DNA from: Mastigamoeba balamuthi
Taxonomy: Eukaryota > Evosea > Mastigamoebida > Mastigamoebidae
Direction of reading: 5' to 3'
Length of the DNA stretch: 64,000 nt
Assembly (NCBI GenBank): GCA_902651635.1
Contig: CACRSC010000273.1
Location: 548,079-612,078, forward strand
Both the position numbers and the translations under genes were made by a program. The notes beneath the pieces are model-generated. The model searched no databases, was not told the origin of the DNA, and worked only from the letters and a program-made list of their open reading frames with translations. Of this stretch, positions 34,201 through 45,599 are shown in pieces. Each line of letters starts with the position of its first letter. Position 1 is the stretch's first letter.

Positions 34201-36892
34201 CACTTACGCATGGGCGATAGGCTGCCGGCACACGCAGTTGCATATAACAGAGAGCACAGATATGAGGGCCTCTGGCGATGCAGAGACCTGCTGGAGCGAG
34301 TTGAACAGGACGTCCGTCCCGGTCTGCTGCGGAGGCCCGACGGTCGTCGTGTTGAGGATGTCGCTGTGCGTGCTCGGCAAGAACGAGATGACGTGCAGCA
34401 CGTCGGCGCTGTACCGGATGACGTCTGGGCTCGCGGGGAAGTGCCACGACGGGGTCTTCTGCATAAGCTCGAGCAGCTGGCTCACGCCGCCGGCCTTCAG
34501 GAACGAGTCCACGAACGGCCACCGGGTCTTGGGCCTTGGCGTCGGACTCAGGACACCAGCTGCGAACGGGATGTGAGAATCACGTTGAGCAGTTGACAGG
34601 AGAGTGGATGGCTGAGTTCCGCATACAGTACGTGGGTATCGTCTGGCGTACTCCGAAGCGCTCGAAGTCCTTTGCTGCCTCCTCGAGAGAGAGGTCGTCT
34701 GTGTTGACGGCCTTGTAGCCTGGCGTCGGAGCGGTAACTTCCTGTGGGTGTTCCGTTAGGATAGAGGGGAGCGTTGGGTGTGATTACCCCTGACGTGGCC
34801 CTAAGAGCCGATCGTCTCAGGTCGTTGCACAGGTGGACGAAGTGGGCTCGGAAATACTGCCTGAGGGAGTACGCGGCAGCAAAGCTGGTCTGCCTGCTGT
34901 CGGTGGACACAAGGGCCTTCAGCAGGTCTGCATTTGTCGCGGTTAGCAACTGTCTATCCGAGTAATGTTTCCTGGCGTACTCGTCAACTTAGAGAGGCCG
35001 TTCATCGAATCGAAGAGCTCCATCAGTGTTCTGAAGGGCAGCGACGTGCTGAAGAAGGAGCAGATGTGCTGTGGAGTTGCGTCAGCAAAAAGAGAAGAAC
35101 GCCGCGAGTACCTTGCGGGCGCAATCAGACTCGCTTCCCATGAGCCATATTCCCAGCTTGACTAGAGAGAACGGGTACGGGTGCGGCATCTATAGTAACA
35201 CGTTAGGAGCTTCTCTGGGAGTACGGGTAGGTAGCTACGAACCAGGCAAATCTGCTCGATGATAGAGGAGTTCACGCCCAGGCCAGCAAAGCACCCGGCG
35301 ATCGCTCCGGACATGAACGGCGAGTGCGGGGCCATCAGGAGCAGCTGCAAGCCACCTCTGTCGAGGAAGAACCCGCCGAACTTCTTGTGCGCCAGCAGCT
35401 GGCCGACGAGGCGCAGCGTGTCGAGGAGCAGATAAGTGTTCCTGCTCTTCATGAACGACATTAGCACGTCCACGCCGCCCTCCTGGAACATGGGCGACAC
35501 CATCTCCTGGTACTCTCCCACCGTCGAGAGCAGCAGCAGCAGGTAGCGCTGGCAGAATACAGTGTCAGAAGCCGTGGAACCGTGTGCAGAGACGCGAACG
35601 TACCATCTCGAGCCTCTGCAGCGTCTCTGTCGGGATCTCGTCGGTGGAGCAGTCGGGGGGCTCCGGGCCCTCCTCGGCCTCGTCCACAGCGCCGTCGTGG
35701 TGCCCCTCCTGCTCGTGGTTGCTGTGCTCGTCCGTGTCCATCGCTTCTATGTCCTGCTGGCCAGCCAGGACGAGTCCCCCGGGCAGCACAGGCGTCGGCG
35801 ACTGCGCAGAGGCCGGGGCGGCCGCCGGGGCTGGCGCCGGTGCCGGCGATGTCTGCATTGGCGTACGCGGCGGGGAGAACGGCCCGAGCTGTGGCGAGGC
35901 CGGGAAGAGCTGTGGCGAGGCGGGCAGGGAGAACATGGGGCGCGGGCTGCTGGCCCCCCTCTGCGGCAGCGTGGTCGGCAGCCTCGCGGGCGTCGGGAAC
36001 AGCGAGTCCGCGGGCCCGCTGAACAGCTTGCCCGCGATGGGGTAGTACTCGCGCAGGCGCTTCACGAGCGGCCCCGCGATCCCCGACGACACCACCGTGC
36101 CGCGCGAGTCGCTGCTCGCCGTCAGCATCGCCAGCACGCCCGTCGCGAACACCCGCAGCGCGGGGGGGCGCGCCGGGCCCTGGACGCCCGGCGGCGGCGT
36201 CGGCGCGGGCGGCGCTGGGGCCGCGCTGAAGCCGCGCAGCGTCGCGATCAGCCAGTCGTACAGGCGCTCCTCCTGCTCGGGAAAAACGACTGTGCGCGCC
36301 CACCCGGCGCACGACGCCGCCATCAGGGCGCGCGCCGCGGCGGTGCTCAGCTCCTCGTCCGGGGGCAGCGCCACCGGCGGCGCCTCCTCGTCCGCGTCGC
36401 CCGTCTGCGGCGCCTCGCGCATCATCGTCGATATCATCTGGCGGGCGCGACATGTGAGCAGAGCGACAGACAACAGGAGCCGCGCGCGGGGGGACGGACG
36501 GTGTCGAGGGCCTCATCGTTGTCGCACACGGTCTGCAGCAGCTGCCCGATCTTGTAGTCTGCGGTGCAAGGGAGGGCGGGTGAGTCAGCGGGGGGGCTGA
36601 GCTGGGGCGATTTGCTCTCGCGGATCGCGCCAGGGCGACTATCTCTCGTGCCTGTCCTCTTGTCGTCGTCGGGGTCGGTGATGGCGATCTGGTACAGGGC
36701 CTCCTCGCGCTCAAGGATGTTCGCAACGCTTTGGAATCCGCCGTCAGTAATGCGGCGGGGGGGACGGCGGGACGCGAATTTGAATTGGGGGAGCTGAATT
36801 TACGCTGTGAGCGCGGCGATCGTGGCCTCGCGGTTCGGAGGCACGTCCTCGCCGATGACGGTCTCGAGCGCCTCCTCGAGCCTGCGACGCAT
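31225..36892 (-). CDS. DCAF1: DCAF1 (VprBP)-like CUL4-DDB1 substrate receptor
   Basis: A many-exon gene from ATG 36892 (MRRRLEEALETVIGEDV) to TGA 31225. The first half is armadillo-like: FPTPAR-rich loop, then VLMSFMKSRNTYLLLDTLRL, LELMQKTPSWHFPASPDV, and NGIQMLLSLVRYIQP...ACEALAGLSRD...QILGKLQVCSLLSD. The centre has the DCAF1 block LDEIVTQYLRNQHEKCRNP...PHKCPERRVFGP...DRKLLYSRFKPFKS. A WD40 propeller follows, including LWDLRIPQVVHRF and GNEVIINSEIWDLRSLKL, two WD-x-R motifs used to bind DDB1. The C-terminal tail is strongly acidic, then basic, as in animals and plants. DCAF1 recruits targets to the CUL4-DDB1-RBX1 ubiquitin ligase in the nucleus. Individual small introns are not all resolved. 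Confidence 0.9.
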
Positions 36893-37138
36893 GACGCGAA
36901 ATCGTGTGTTGGCGCAGTCGCAGATAGTTGATTCAAGGGGGTGGCGTCATTTCCGGGGGATTCTCTCAGGCGAGGGTATCTCCAAAATATCTCGAGAAGA
37001 TTCACCGTCCACGTGAAATTTGCCACGTGTAGGCGTTTGGTTGCTCTCCACGTGAGTGAAGATCGTCACGCGCCCGCTTTTTTCTTTTTTTCAAGGTTGT
37101 TGGTTGGTCTCTCTACACCAGAAGCCCTGCGAGCAACA

Positions 37139-39138
37139 ATGCGCGCGATCGTCGTCGTCTCGGTCCTGGTGGCCGCCTGCGCCGCCAAGATCTACTTCTC
37201 CGAGACCTTTGGTGCGTCGCCCGTCTCCCCCGCTCCCCCGCTGTGACTGTCATGCTGTGCGCTTGGGGGTGTTTGACACCTCCCCCTCTCAAGCCGGTGT
37301 GTTGTCCTGCGCCCCACCGCAATTTCCTTGGACCAATTTAGCGAAAGCCAAACCCCGAACGGCCACCGCCCTGCGGGGCCTACGCTCCGGCGTGGCGGCT
37401 TGGGCCCGCCCTCATCCGGCGCGCGTGCGCGTCGTTTGAGCGAGGTTTTTTTTCCTTGGCGTTGTGTCCTTTTTTCTCTTTTTTCCTCCTTGTGTACACC
37501 GCGTGCTGACAAACGCCGGTGTGCGCACAGACAAGGACTGGGAGACCCGCTGGACCAACTCGAAGGTCAAGGACTCTGAGGGCACCCTGGGCCAGTTCAA
37601 GCTGACCGCCGGCAAGTGGTACAACGACGCCGAGGAGGACAAGGGTTCGTAAATCAAATCTCCCAATACGCTGGGGGTGCCCCTTCGGCCCCACCGCCCC
37701 CTTTTTATTCCGCGCGGGCGGCACTGACGGTGCTCTCCCCCGCAACAAAACGCGCGCGCGCAGGCATCCAGACCTCTCAGGACGCGCGCTTCTACATCAT
37801 CTCGGCGCCGATCCCCGAGGAGTTCTCGAACGAGGGCAAGAAGCTGATCCTGCAGTACCAGGTCAAGCACGAGCAGAACCTCGACTGCGGCGGCGGCTAC
37901 ATCAAGCTGCTCCCCGCCAACGCCTTCTCGGAGCCCGCCAAGTTCGCCCCCGACTCGAACTACAAGTACGCGGCACAAAACGTCTCCCGCCCTGCCGATG
38001 CCGTTGGATTCTAAAACAAAACAACACAAAAATGCCCACAGCATCATGTTCGGCCCCGATATCTGCGGCACGTCGACGAGGAAGACGCACGTGATCTTCA
38101 GCAACGCCGGCACGAACCACCTGATCAAGAAGGAGGTCCGCTGCGAGACTGACCAGTTCACCCACCTGTACACGCTGGTCGTGAGCCCCGACAACAAGTA
38201 CGAGGTCCGCATCGACGGCGTCAAGGTCCAGGACGGCACCCTCGAGGACGACTGGGACATGGTTCCCCCCAAGAGGATCCAGGACCCCAAGGCGTCGAAG
38301 CCCGCCGACTGGGTCGACGAGGCCGAGATCGACGACCCCAGCGACAAGAAGCCCGAGGGCTGGGACGACATCCCCGCCAAGATTGCCGACAAGACCGCCA
38401 CCAAGCCCGAGGACTGGGACGACGAGACTGACGGCGAGTGGGAGGCCCCCATGATCGACAACCCCGAGTACAAGGGCCCCTGGAAGGCCAAGCGCATCCC
38501 CAACCCCGCGTACAAGGGCCCGTGGGTGCACCCCATGATCGACAACCCCGACTACAAGCCCAACCCCACGCTGTACTCGTACCCGTCGTTCAAGCACGTC
38601 GGCATCGAGATCTGGCAGGTCAAGGCCGGCACGATCTTCGACAACATCGTCGTCACCGACGATGAGGCCGAGGCCGCCGAGTGGGTCAAGAAGTTCGAGG
38701 CCACCAAGAAGGGCGAGAAGACCATGTACGACCGCGTCCAGGAGGAGGAGCGCAAGGCCGCCGAGGCTGCCAAGCCCGCGGAGGAGGCCAAGCCCGCCGA
38801 GGAGGCCGAGAAGCCTGCCGAGCCTGCCGAGGATGCCAAGGTATGTCCTTCAGATTTGCGTTAGTTGTTTTGCAGGGGCTGTTGGGATTTTTCTTTCTTA
38901 CCCATAACTAGAATTCTCGCGCTGTTTTCCCATCAGTAAGATTTTGTTGCGGTGCGATATTAATTCTCGCTAGCAAGAGAACACACGGATGATACCCACA
39001 GACCTGTCCTGAACAATCTGTGTAGATTAACCTCTAAGAAGTTCTGAGTAGTTCTCACCACTGTTTTTATTTATGCACAACTCCACGACCCATCTTCCCG
39101 TTTCTTACCCGCCTTTCATATAACAGGAGGAGCTCTAA
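37139..39138 (+). CDS. CALR: Calreticulin, ER lumen chaperone
   Basis: Five exons (37139-37211, 37531-37644, 37764-37965, 38042-38840, 39127-39138) encode 399 residues. A signal peptide (IVVVSVLVAACA) precedes KIYFSETF. The lectin domain has KDWETRWTNSK, KHEQNLDCGGGYIKLL, and IMFGPDICGTSTRKTHVIF. The P-domain shows three repeats of the P-x-x-I-x-D-P/KPEGWDD type, then three GxW-P-type repeats (GEWEAPMIDNPEYKGPW...). The C-terminal acidic/alanine-rich helix follows. The last exon is only 12 bases and supplies EEL-stop, so the protein ends AKEEL, a KDEL-type ER retention signal. Calreticulin buffers calcium and retains misfolded N-glycoproteins. The last intron (286 bp) is A/T-rich. Confidence 0.95.
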
Positions 39139-39438
39139 GCCGGAGAGTGTCGAATGACCAAACAAACATTGATCGCAGGCCTATTCATTCTCTCAACCGT
39201 GTTTTGTCTGCCTCATCTGAGCCCTATTACGGTCTTCTTGGCGATAAACCTGTGTAGCAATTGCGAAGGGAAGCCCTTGTTACATCAGAACGGTCTCAAG
39301 CCGCAGATATGACTGACACAAGAGTGAGTTCCAGAACTTTTAGCATGAGGAGCGAGAACACACAGATCTGGGGATAATATCTACGTCAGGGGGGTGTATC
39401 TGGATTACCACTCCACTATCAGTTGGCGCAGCGAAGCG
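39139..39438. other. Intergenic; possible small ORF 39154-39312
   Basis: An ATG 15 bases after the calreticulin stop opens 52 codons with a hydrophobic N-terminal half (LIAGLFILSTVFCLPHL). Codon use is unlike the host genes, so a chance frame in 3' untranslated sequence is more likely. Confidence 0.15.
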
Positions 39439-41837
39439 ATGAGCGATCCGGGTGAGGAAATACCCTGGGGCCTGGACCGCGGCGACCCCGTCAGGCCGCC
39501 ACGCGACCTCACTAATTTCGTGCGCCCCCCTCCGCAGCGCCGCCAGCGCACCTCCTCCTCACACCCCCAAGCAGACGCGCATACTCGAGTCTCTGCACGA
39601 GACGACTACGCCGGCCATGCAGCTCGCAGGGTACCCGGGGTGCGCTGAGTCTGGCGGGTGCCCGCAGGGGGTGGGTCTCAAGGCCTTTCTTCCCTTCGCG
39701 AGCAGATTCAGCGCGTTCCCCAGCGCCAGCGGCTTCCGGCGGTGGCAGCGCGACGGCGAGGGCGGCACGGGGACGTGGCTCAGCGGCCTCAACGTCTACA
39801 CGCCGGCCTACGTCGGGCGCCCCGACCTCGAGGGCGACAAGGGTCTGCTGCCCCCGTCCGCATTAGCATCGTATGCTCACACGGCCGCCCTTGCGCAGTG
39901 ATTCTGCCCCCTTCGGCTCTGGAGCACCTGAGTACGTCGTGACACGCCACCGGAGAGGGGGCCTGCGTGGCTGACTTTGGGGCAGTGGGGGAGAACGCGT
40001 CGCCGCCGTTCTTGTTCAGCGTGCGGAGCTGCTCGAAGAACACGATGGTGCACTGCAGCGTGCTCGAGTTCACAGCGCCCGAGGGGCAGGCCATCATCCC
40101 CTTCTGGGTGTGTGCATATCTGGCGCTCCCGCGCCGCGCCCGCTTGTTTGTTGACGCGGCGCCCAGATGATGAACGACCTCGGGGAGGAGGAGGGAGCGA
40201 CGTGCGCATTCAAGACGGTCTACCTGCGCAGGGGCAGCTTCGTCAAGTTCAGGCCCACGACAAAGGAGTTCTACGCGGTCAAGAACCCCAAGGCCCTGTG
40301 AGTGGAGCCTCGCCCTTGGCCGACAGCACAACACTCACCGCTCGCTCGCGCTTGTGCTGAAAGGCTCGAGTCGCTGCTGGGCAAGTTCACCGCGCTGACG
40401 ATGGGGAGCACGATTCAAGTCGTGGACCCGGGGTCCAAGGAGCGCATCGGGCTCACTGTTGTGGAGCTTGAGCCCTCGCAGGCTGTGTGCATTCTCGACA
40501 CTGACGTGCGTGTGGACTTTGCGCCGATGGAGGGAGCGGAGGACGCTGGCCAGCAGCAGCAGCAGATGCAGGATGTCTCTCCAGCCCCTGCAGGCGGCTC
40601 TCTCGAGTTCGGTGGCTCTGAGACCACCCCGGAGAGCGCAGCGCCCCAGGCACAGGACTCGGCGGACAAGAAGTTCGTTGCCTTTGGGGGCACCGGCCAC
40701 AAGCAGACACCAGAGGAGCAGAGTTCCAACGACGTTGTCTGCGGCAACTGCGGGAACAGGGTGCCCGAGGCCAGCTACGCCCTGCACTCGCTGCGCTGCG
40801 AGCGCTTCAACAAGCGCTGCGCCAAGTGCGGCAAGGTCGTGCCGAGGGCCGAGGCCGACAAGCACGAGCAGGAGGTGCACGCGCTCGTGCCCTGCCCTCA
40901 GTGCTCGCACGCTATCGAGGTCAGCCAGCTGGGCAGGCACCAGGCTGAGGAGTGCGAGTGCCGCCCGATGCAGTGCCGGTACTGCGACGTGTCGATGCCG
41001 ATGCGCGAGATGCCCAAGCACGAGACGTACTGCGGCACGCGCACGGAGAAGTGCGCCCTCTGCGGAAAGTTCGTGCAGAAGCAGCACTCGCTCAGGCACC
41101 TCGAGTCCAACTGCCAGTTCACGGGCGAGGCGCCGCCCAGGCGGGCCTCGCCCGCGGTGAGGCTCAGGGAGAGCCTCGTCTGCTGCCCCGGGTGCAGGAG
41201 GCCGTTCGAGCGCATCACGGACCTCGAGGACCACATGGCCGTCTGCGCGGGGTACCAGCAGTCGCAGGCCGACAGCCGCGGCCAGATCTTCACGTGCCCC
41301 ATGTGCAACAAGGGGTTCATCTCCGAGGTCGAGGTGGAGATGCACATCCACGAGTACCACGGGGCGGTGCTGGACGAGGCCCCTGCAGCCGCGGCGGCCG
41401 CGGCAGCCCCCGCGGACCAGGCGCCGTCGTCAGTGACGGCCACCGCGGACTACTTCCCGAGCGCTGTGGGCCAGTACGAGGACCTGCTGCCCAAGCCCCA
41501 CCAAGAGGAGCCCGTCACGGTCTGCCCGCTGTGCGACGCGCACTTCAAGAACGACTTGGATCTCGAGCTCCACATCAGCGACAAGCATGGCGATGCCCTC
41601 GACGGTACGGACGAGCACCCCCCCTTTGGGCAGGGCTGCTAGAGGAGCTAACGAGCACACGGCACACGTGCCCGCCTGCCACAAGCAGCACCGCAGCAGG
41701 GGGCGCGTGCGGAGGGGCCTGCAGGGGCGGAGCCGTCTCGACCGGCGGCCCAGGCAGGGAATAGCGAGTGCCCGATATGCGGGAAGATTATCGAGGGCGT
41801 CGGGAAGCTCACCTCGCACATCAACTCGCACTTCTGA
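39439..41837 (+). CDS. UFD1-domain protein with C-terminal TRAF/C2H2 zinc fingers
   Basis: Supported exons end or start at 39842, 39899-39931, 39986-40107, 40167-40297, 40364-41604 and 41758-41837. The 5' end is uncertain: ATG 39439 followed by an intron, or ATG 39617. The UFD1 fold is clear: DKVILPPSALEHL, VHCSVLEFTAPEGQAIIPFWMMNDLG, VYLRRGSFVKFRP, FYAVKNPKALLESLL and ALTMGSTIQV...AVCILDTDVRVDFAP. Then come a Q-rich linker and a zinc-finger array: CGNCGNRVPEASYALH, KRCAKCGKVV, TRAF-like CPQCSHAIEVSQLGRH and CRYCDVSMPMREMPKH, then C2H2 fingers, the last (ECPICGKIIEGVGKLTSH) in the final exon. Plants have UFD1-zinc-finger proteins of this kind. A Cdc48/p97-linked role in ubiquitin-dependent extraction is inferred. 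Confidence 0.85.
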
Positions 41838-41991
41838 GCAGCACCCCCCAGTTCCCCACAGAGAACACGGAATCCAGTCGATCCAGTCGAAACACAAAGT
41901 CCCGGCAGCAGGGAAGGGAAGAAGGAGTTCCAGCGTTCTCCAGAGTCATCGCGGTGCCCTCCCTCCAAGCACACTTCCTCTCCCCAGTGCC

Positions 41992-42370
41992 TCACTTGGC
42001 GGCGGCACGCTGGAGCTCAGCCCTGCGTTGAGGGAGGGGGAGAGAAAGATACACATTGTGAGATCGGGATTTCAACGCGGGGGAAGATATCATTGGGCGG
42101 AAGGGAGGGCGAGAGGGACCTCAGCTGGCGGCTGAAGTCGTCGGCCTCCTGGTCGTCCCAGTCGTCCTCCCACTGCTGCTTGTCCTCCTCGTCCTCGTCC
42201 TTCTCGGCCCACTCTGCGCTCGCTGGTGAGTTGGGTCGCCGGTTATGGAGCGCGTGTTTCAGGGCCGGACCCGTCTCGAACTCCTCGAACTCGTCGTCCT
42301 CGTCCAGGACCTCGAGCTCGCTGGGCGCCGCCTTCTGGGGGGTCGCTGCCGCTGCCTGCTCCTTGGACAT
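41992..42370 (-). CDS. SEM1: SEM1/DSS1, proteasome lid subunit
   Basis: Three exons (42370-42271, 42213-42120, 42022-41992) encode 74 residues, the normal size. Acidic motif one is LDEDDEFEEFETEW and motif two is QQWEDDWDDQEADDFSRQL, followed by the short helix RAELQRAAAK; these are the paired acidic-tryptophan segments that define DSS1. SEM1 is a disordered subunit of the 26S proteasome lid and also serves BRCA2-like and TREX-2 complexes. It diverges from the GOS28 gene with 155 bases between start codons, suggesting a shared promoter. Confidence 0.93.
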
Positions 42371-42525
42371 TTGCGCGCGCCGGTCTTCAGACACCAAAAC
42401 GCTTGTTGTGTTGTCTGCCGCGGGAAGATTTTTTGGCGGCCAGATATCTTCTCCCCTCTTTTTATAACGTCGCTCAGAGCGCTGGCCGTGTTTCTCGTTC
42501 TGCCAACCCAACGCAACGCGGACCA

Positions 42526-43491
42526 ATGCACTCGCCGCTCGTGTCGTCGCCGGGCTCCGAGAGCGTCAAGCTGCTCTTCATACAGGTGCGCGCAGGGCTG
42601 CGGCAGCCAGCAGCCAGCAGCAGCCGCGGCTGCTGACCTTGGGGGGGATGGGTGGCGGCCTGTGAGCGCAGCTTGAGCACGAGATTGGGCAGTACGTCGA
42701 GGGCGAGAGGGCGGCGTGCCAGTCGGCCTCGGGCGCCGCCGTCTTCAGCGACGCGGACCACTCGGCCGGCGACCGCGCGGAGATCCTCGCGCACGAGCAG
42801 CGCATCAACAGCCTCTTCCTCAAGGTCCGCGCTGCCGGCACTCGCCCCTCCCCACCCCTCGCGCATAGGCAGCTAGTGGCCCAGCTGGGCTCCCCCGCTG
42901 CCTGCCGTTCTCCAAGCCCACAGGCGAAACAGCACACACGCTGCGCAGAGAACCACAAAGCACAGACACCCGCGTTCTGGGCCCAAGCCGTACTGACGAC
43001 ACTCTTCCTCTCCCTCGTCGTCGTCGTCGTCGTAGATTGAGGGCGCGGTGGGGCAGGGGGGCATGGGGACGGCGCAGGAGAGGCAGCGAGTGGACAAGCT
43101 GAGGGAGCTGCGGCAGGAGTTCGGGCGCGCCCGCAGGCGCATCGAGGAGGCGTGGCAGCGCGCGGACCTCGTGGGGGTCGGCCGCGGGCAGGGCAGCCAG
43201 ACGCGCCAGGCAGAGGACCTCGCGAGGGAGCGCGCGGCGATAATGGGCGCCGACTCGATGGCGGACTCGATACTGGGACAGGCGCGGGAGGCGCAGCTGG
43301 ACCTCGAGTCGCAGTCGCAGACGGTCGCGGGGTCCAGGGGGAAGCTGTCGAGGGTCGCCAACGCGGCGACGGCCGCGCGCGGCACGATCGGCTCCATGAT
43401 ATGGAGGAAGCGCAGGGACTCGATCATCATCGGGCTGCTTGTGGGGCTGCTGCTCTGCTTCCTGTTCTGGTGGTGGTGGACCTCGCATTAG
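42526..43491 (+). CDS. GOSR1: GOS28-type Golgi Qb-SNARE
   Basis: Exons 42526-42585, 42672-42824 and 43036-43491 give 222 residues. The N-terminal helices (QERQRVDKLRELRQEFGRARRR) lead to the SNARE helix (SMADSILGQAREAQLDLESQSQTVAGSRGKL...) with glutamines in the central layer. The end, IWRKRRDSIIIGLLVGLLLCFLFWWWW, contains RKRRDS-(I/L)-I-(I/L)-G, the signature that separates GOS28 from membrin and Vti1, and a tail anchor. GOS28 fuses COPI vesicles at cis-Golgi membranes with Sed5, Ykt6 or Bet1-type partners. The four terminal tryptophans in the anchor are unusual. Confidence 0.85.
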
Positions 43492-43619
43492 AGGCCGCAC
43501 GCGGAGGAGAGGGGCTGTTGCGTGTGAGTGAGAATGTGTGTGGTGCCTGGGTACAGGACACAGCTACAATATGAATCGCAGAGGCAGCGCAAACAACACC
43601 CTTTTCTTGGATTGGGTCG

Positions 43620-45483
43620 TCACTGGCCATGTTGCCATCTCCTGGTCTTCCAGTCAAACGTGTACTTGCCCTTCTGGTCGTCGCCTTGTCCTTGCCCTTG
43701 CCCTTGCCCCTGCTCCTGTCCTTGGGCCTCGCCTGTCTGCTGCTCCGACGCCCTTATCTGCATCTCCATCTCGTAGTGCGGCAGGCACAGATACACGCCC
43801 TCCATCAGCTTGCGGTACTGCGCACGAACAGAGGTGAATTGGAGCACACGCCAGGCTGTATCAAGGAGCTCACGCCATCTGGGTCGGCTGGGGACAGCTG
43901 CTTGCTGCACCCCGCACACTTGAAGCACCCAGCGTGCGCCTTGCGCCCGTCCACGACGATAACCTCCTTCGGCATGATCGCCCCGTTGCAGAACGAGCAC
44001 ACCTCCCACTTGTTCTGTGTCTGCGGGGCTGCCAGCATTTGCAACCTGGGGTCAGCCCTGTCCCTGCTCGCGCTCGCCATCCTCGCTGGTATCGCTGGCG
44101 CGTGCTCCTCCGGACTTGGCCAGTCCCGGGGCTGCTCGGCCACCTTCGGTGCAGTCGTCTCGGGGGGCGCCACTCGCGCTTGCTGCGCTGCTGCTGGGAT
44201 GTCTTCGGGTGCTGAGGGAACCAACTGCGGCTGCGAGGCAACCTTCTTCGATCGGTCTATGGGCGGCGGAGCGTCCTCGTTCTCGCCCTCTGCAGGAGGC
44301 GGAAGTGGCGCTGGACGGTGCGAGCCAGGGGGTCGCCGAGGAGGAGGTCCCGCGGGCCGAGGTGGCGCGGGGCGAGGCGGCGGCGAGTCCTCCGAGGTCG
44401 CCTCGTCCACTCGCTGCGACGTCGGCTCAGCGGGCAGCTGCGCCTCCACAGGCGGAGACTCCACTTGCTCCTGCACTGGGGACGGCGGCTCTCTGGCGCT
44501 GGCGGGGCAGCGAACGCAGGGGGCGGAGGTGGCGGCGGCGCTCTCGTGGGCCGTGCGACCTTTGGCCGCGTCGCTGGGATGGGTGGCGGAGCAGCCGGGG
44601 AGGACTGCTGCGTGAGCGGGCGCGAGGGCAGCGGGCTTGGCGCGGGTGCCGCGCGCACAGCAGAGGGCGTCGCAGGCGCCTGCTTCGCCCCCGAGAACTT
44701 GAGCGCCGCCTCGATGTTACCTGCGCCGGCGCGGCAGGTCAGGCGCGTGCTGGCGCGTGCTGCGATGCGAACCCATGCACACAAAGGCGATGGCGCTCAT
44801 CCACATCATCTTCTCCTCCTGGGCGTCTGTCCTCAGGTCTGCAGCCGCGCGCGCGTTGCGTGTCAGCGCCAGCGCCGCGAGGGCCTGCAAGCGAGCGCAC
44901 GATACTCCCGCAGGTTCGTGCCCTGGAACAGCGCCGACGACGTGTGCCGCGCGTCGCACCTCGCGCTGGGCAGCCGGCCAATGCGGGCGCGGACACCAAA
45001 GGCCAACAGGCAGAGCAGGCGTAACGCGAGTCAGGCCGGGCCGACTCCCACCCGGGGGCCAGGAGGGGGCGGCGCCCGTACCTCACTCCGAAGTAGCAGC
45101 CCTTGCCGGGCCCCTTCTCGATGTCGAGCACCTTGGTACCCGCGCCCAGCGGGATGGCCGACTTGACCGACATCCCCTGAACGGCCGTCAGCGCAGAACT
45201 CAATGGAAACGCGCGATTTTCACCGCCGAGTTGTAGAAGCAGTACAGCGCTTCTGCGTCGGGTTCGAGGGTCGGTGAGCGGTGGCAAGCGGTGGGGCGTG
45301 GGGCCGGACCCGCTTTGAGGAGGACGTAGCGCAGCTTGAAGGTCTTGCTCTTGCGGCTCTCGACCATGACGAAGCCCTCCTTGATGGCGGGCCTCAGGCC
45401 CTCCACAGCCGACGCCTGCACGCGGCGGAACACTCGATCAACAGCCCGGACCCCAAGCTAACGGCAGCACGGTAACGCACCAT
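43620..45483 (-). CDS. PH and LIM domain protein
   Basis: The N-terminal PH domain is spread over several small exons: AIKEGFVMVESRKSKTFKLRYVLLK, EALYCFYNSA, then the closing helix (ADLRTDAQEEKMMWMSAI). A proline-rich middle follows (PPPPPPPAFAAPP; PPPRPAPPRPAGPPPRRPP). The C-terminal LIM domain has KWEVCSFCNGAI...AHAGCFKCAGCSKQL...GVYLCLPHY, all zinc ligands of the first module and most of the second being visible. The tail is a GQ/DD-rich run. The combination suggests a phosphoinositide-binding cytoskeletal adaptor. The most economical start is ATG at 45483-45481, directly followed by a GTGCGT donor, with the next exon opening ASAVEGLRPAIKEGF; this makes exon 1 a bare start codon. Confidence 0.65.
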
Positions 45484-45599
45484 TAGAGAAACTGAATCTC
45501 CAAGATACCGAGATTTTTATTCCATAGATCAGCGGCTGATTCTATTTCCAGGAATCCATCAGGCACACGCGGAAGATCGCGCAATCTAGATTCATCCGC

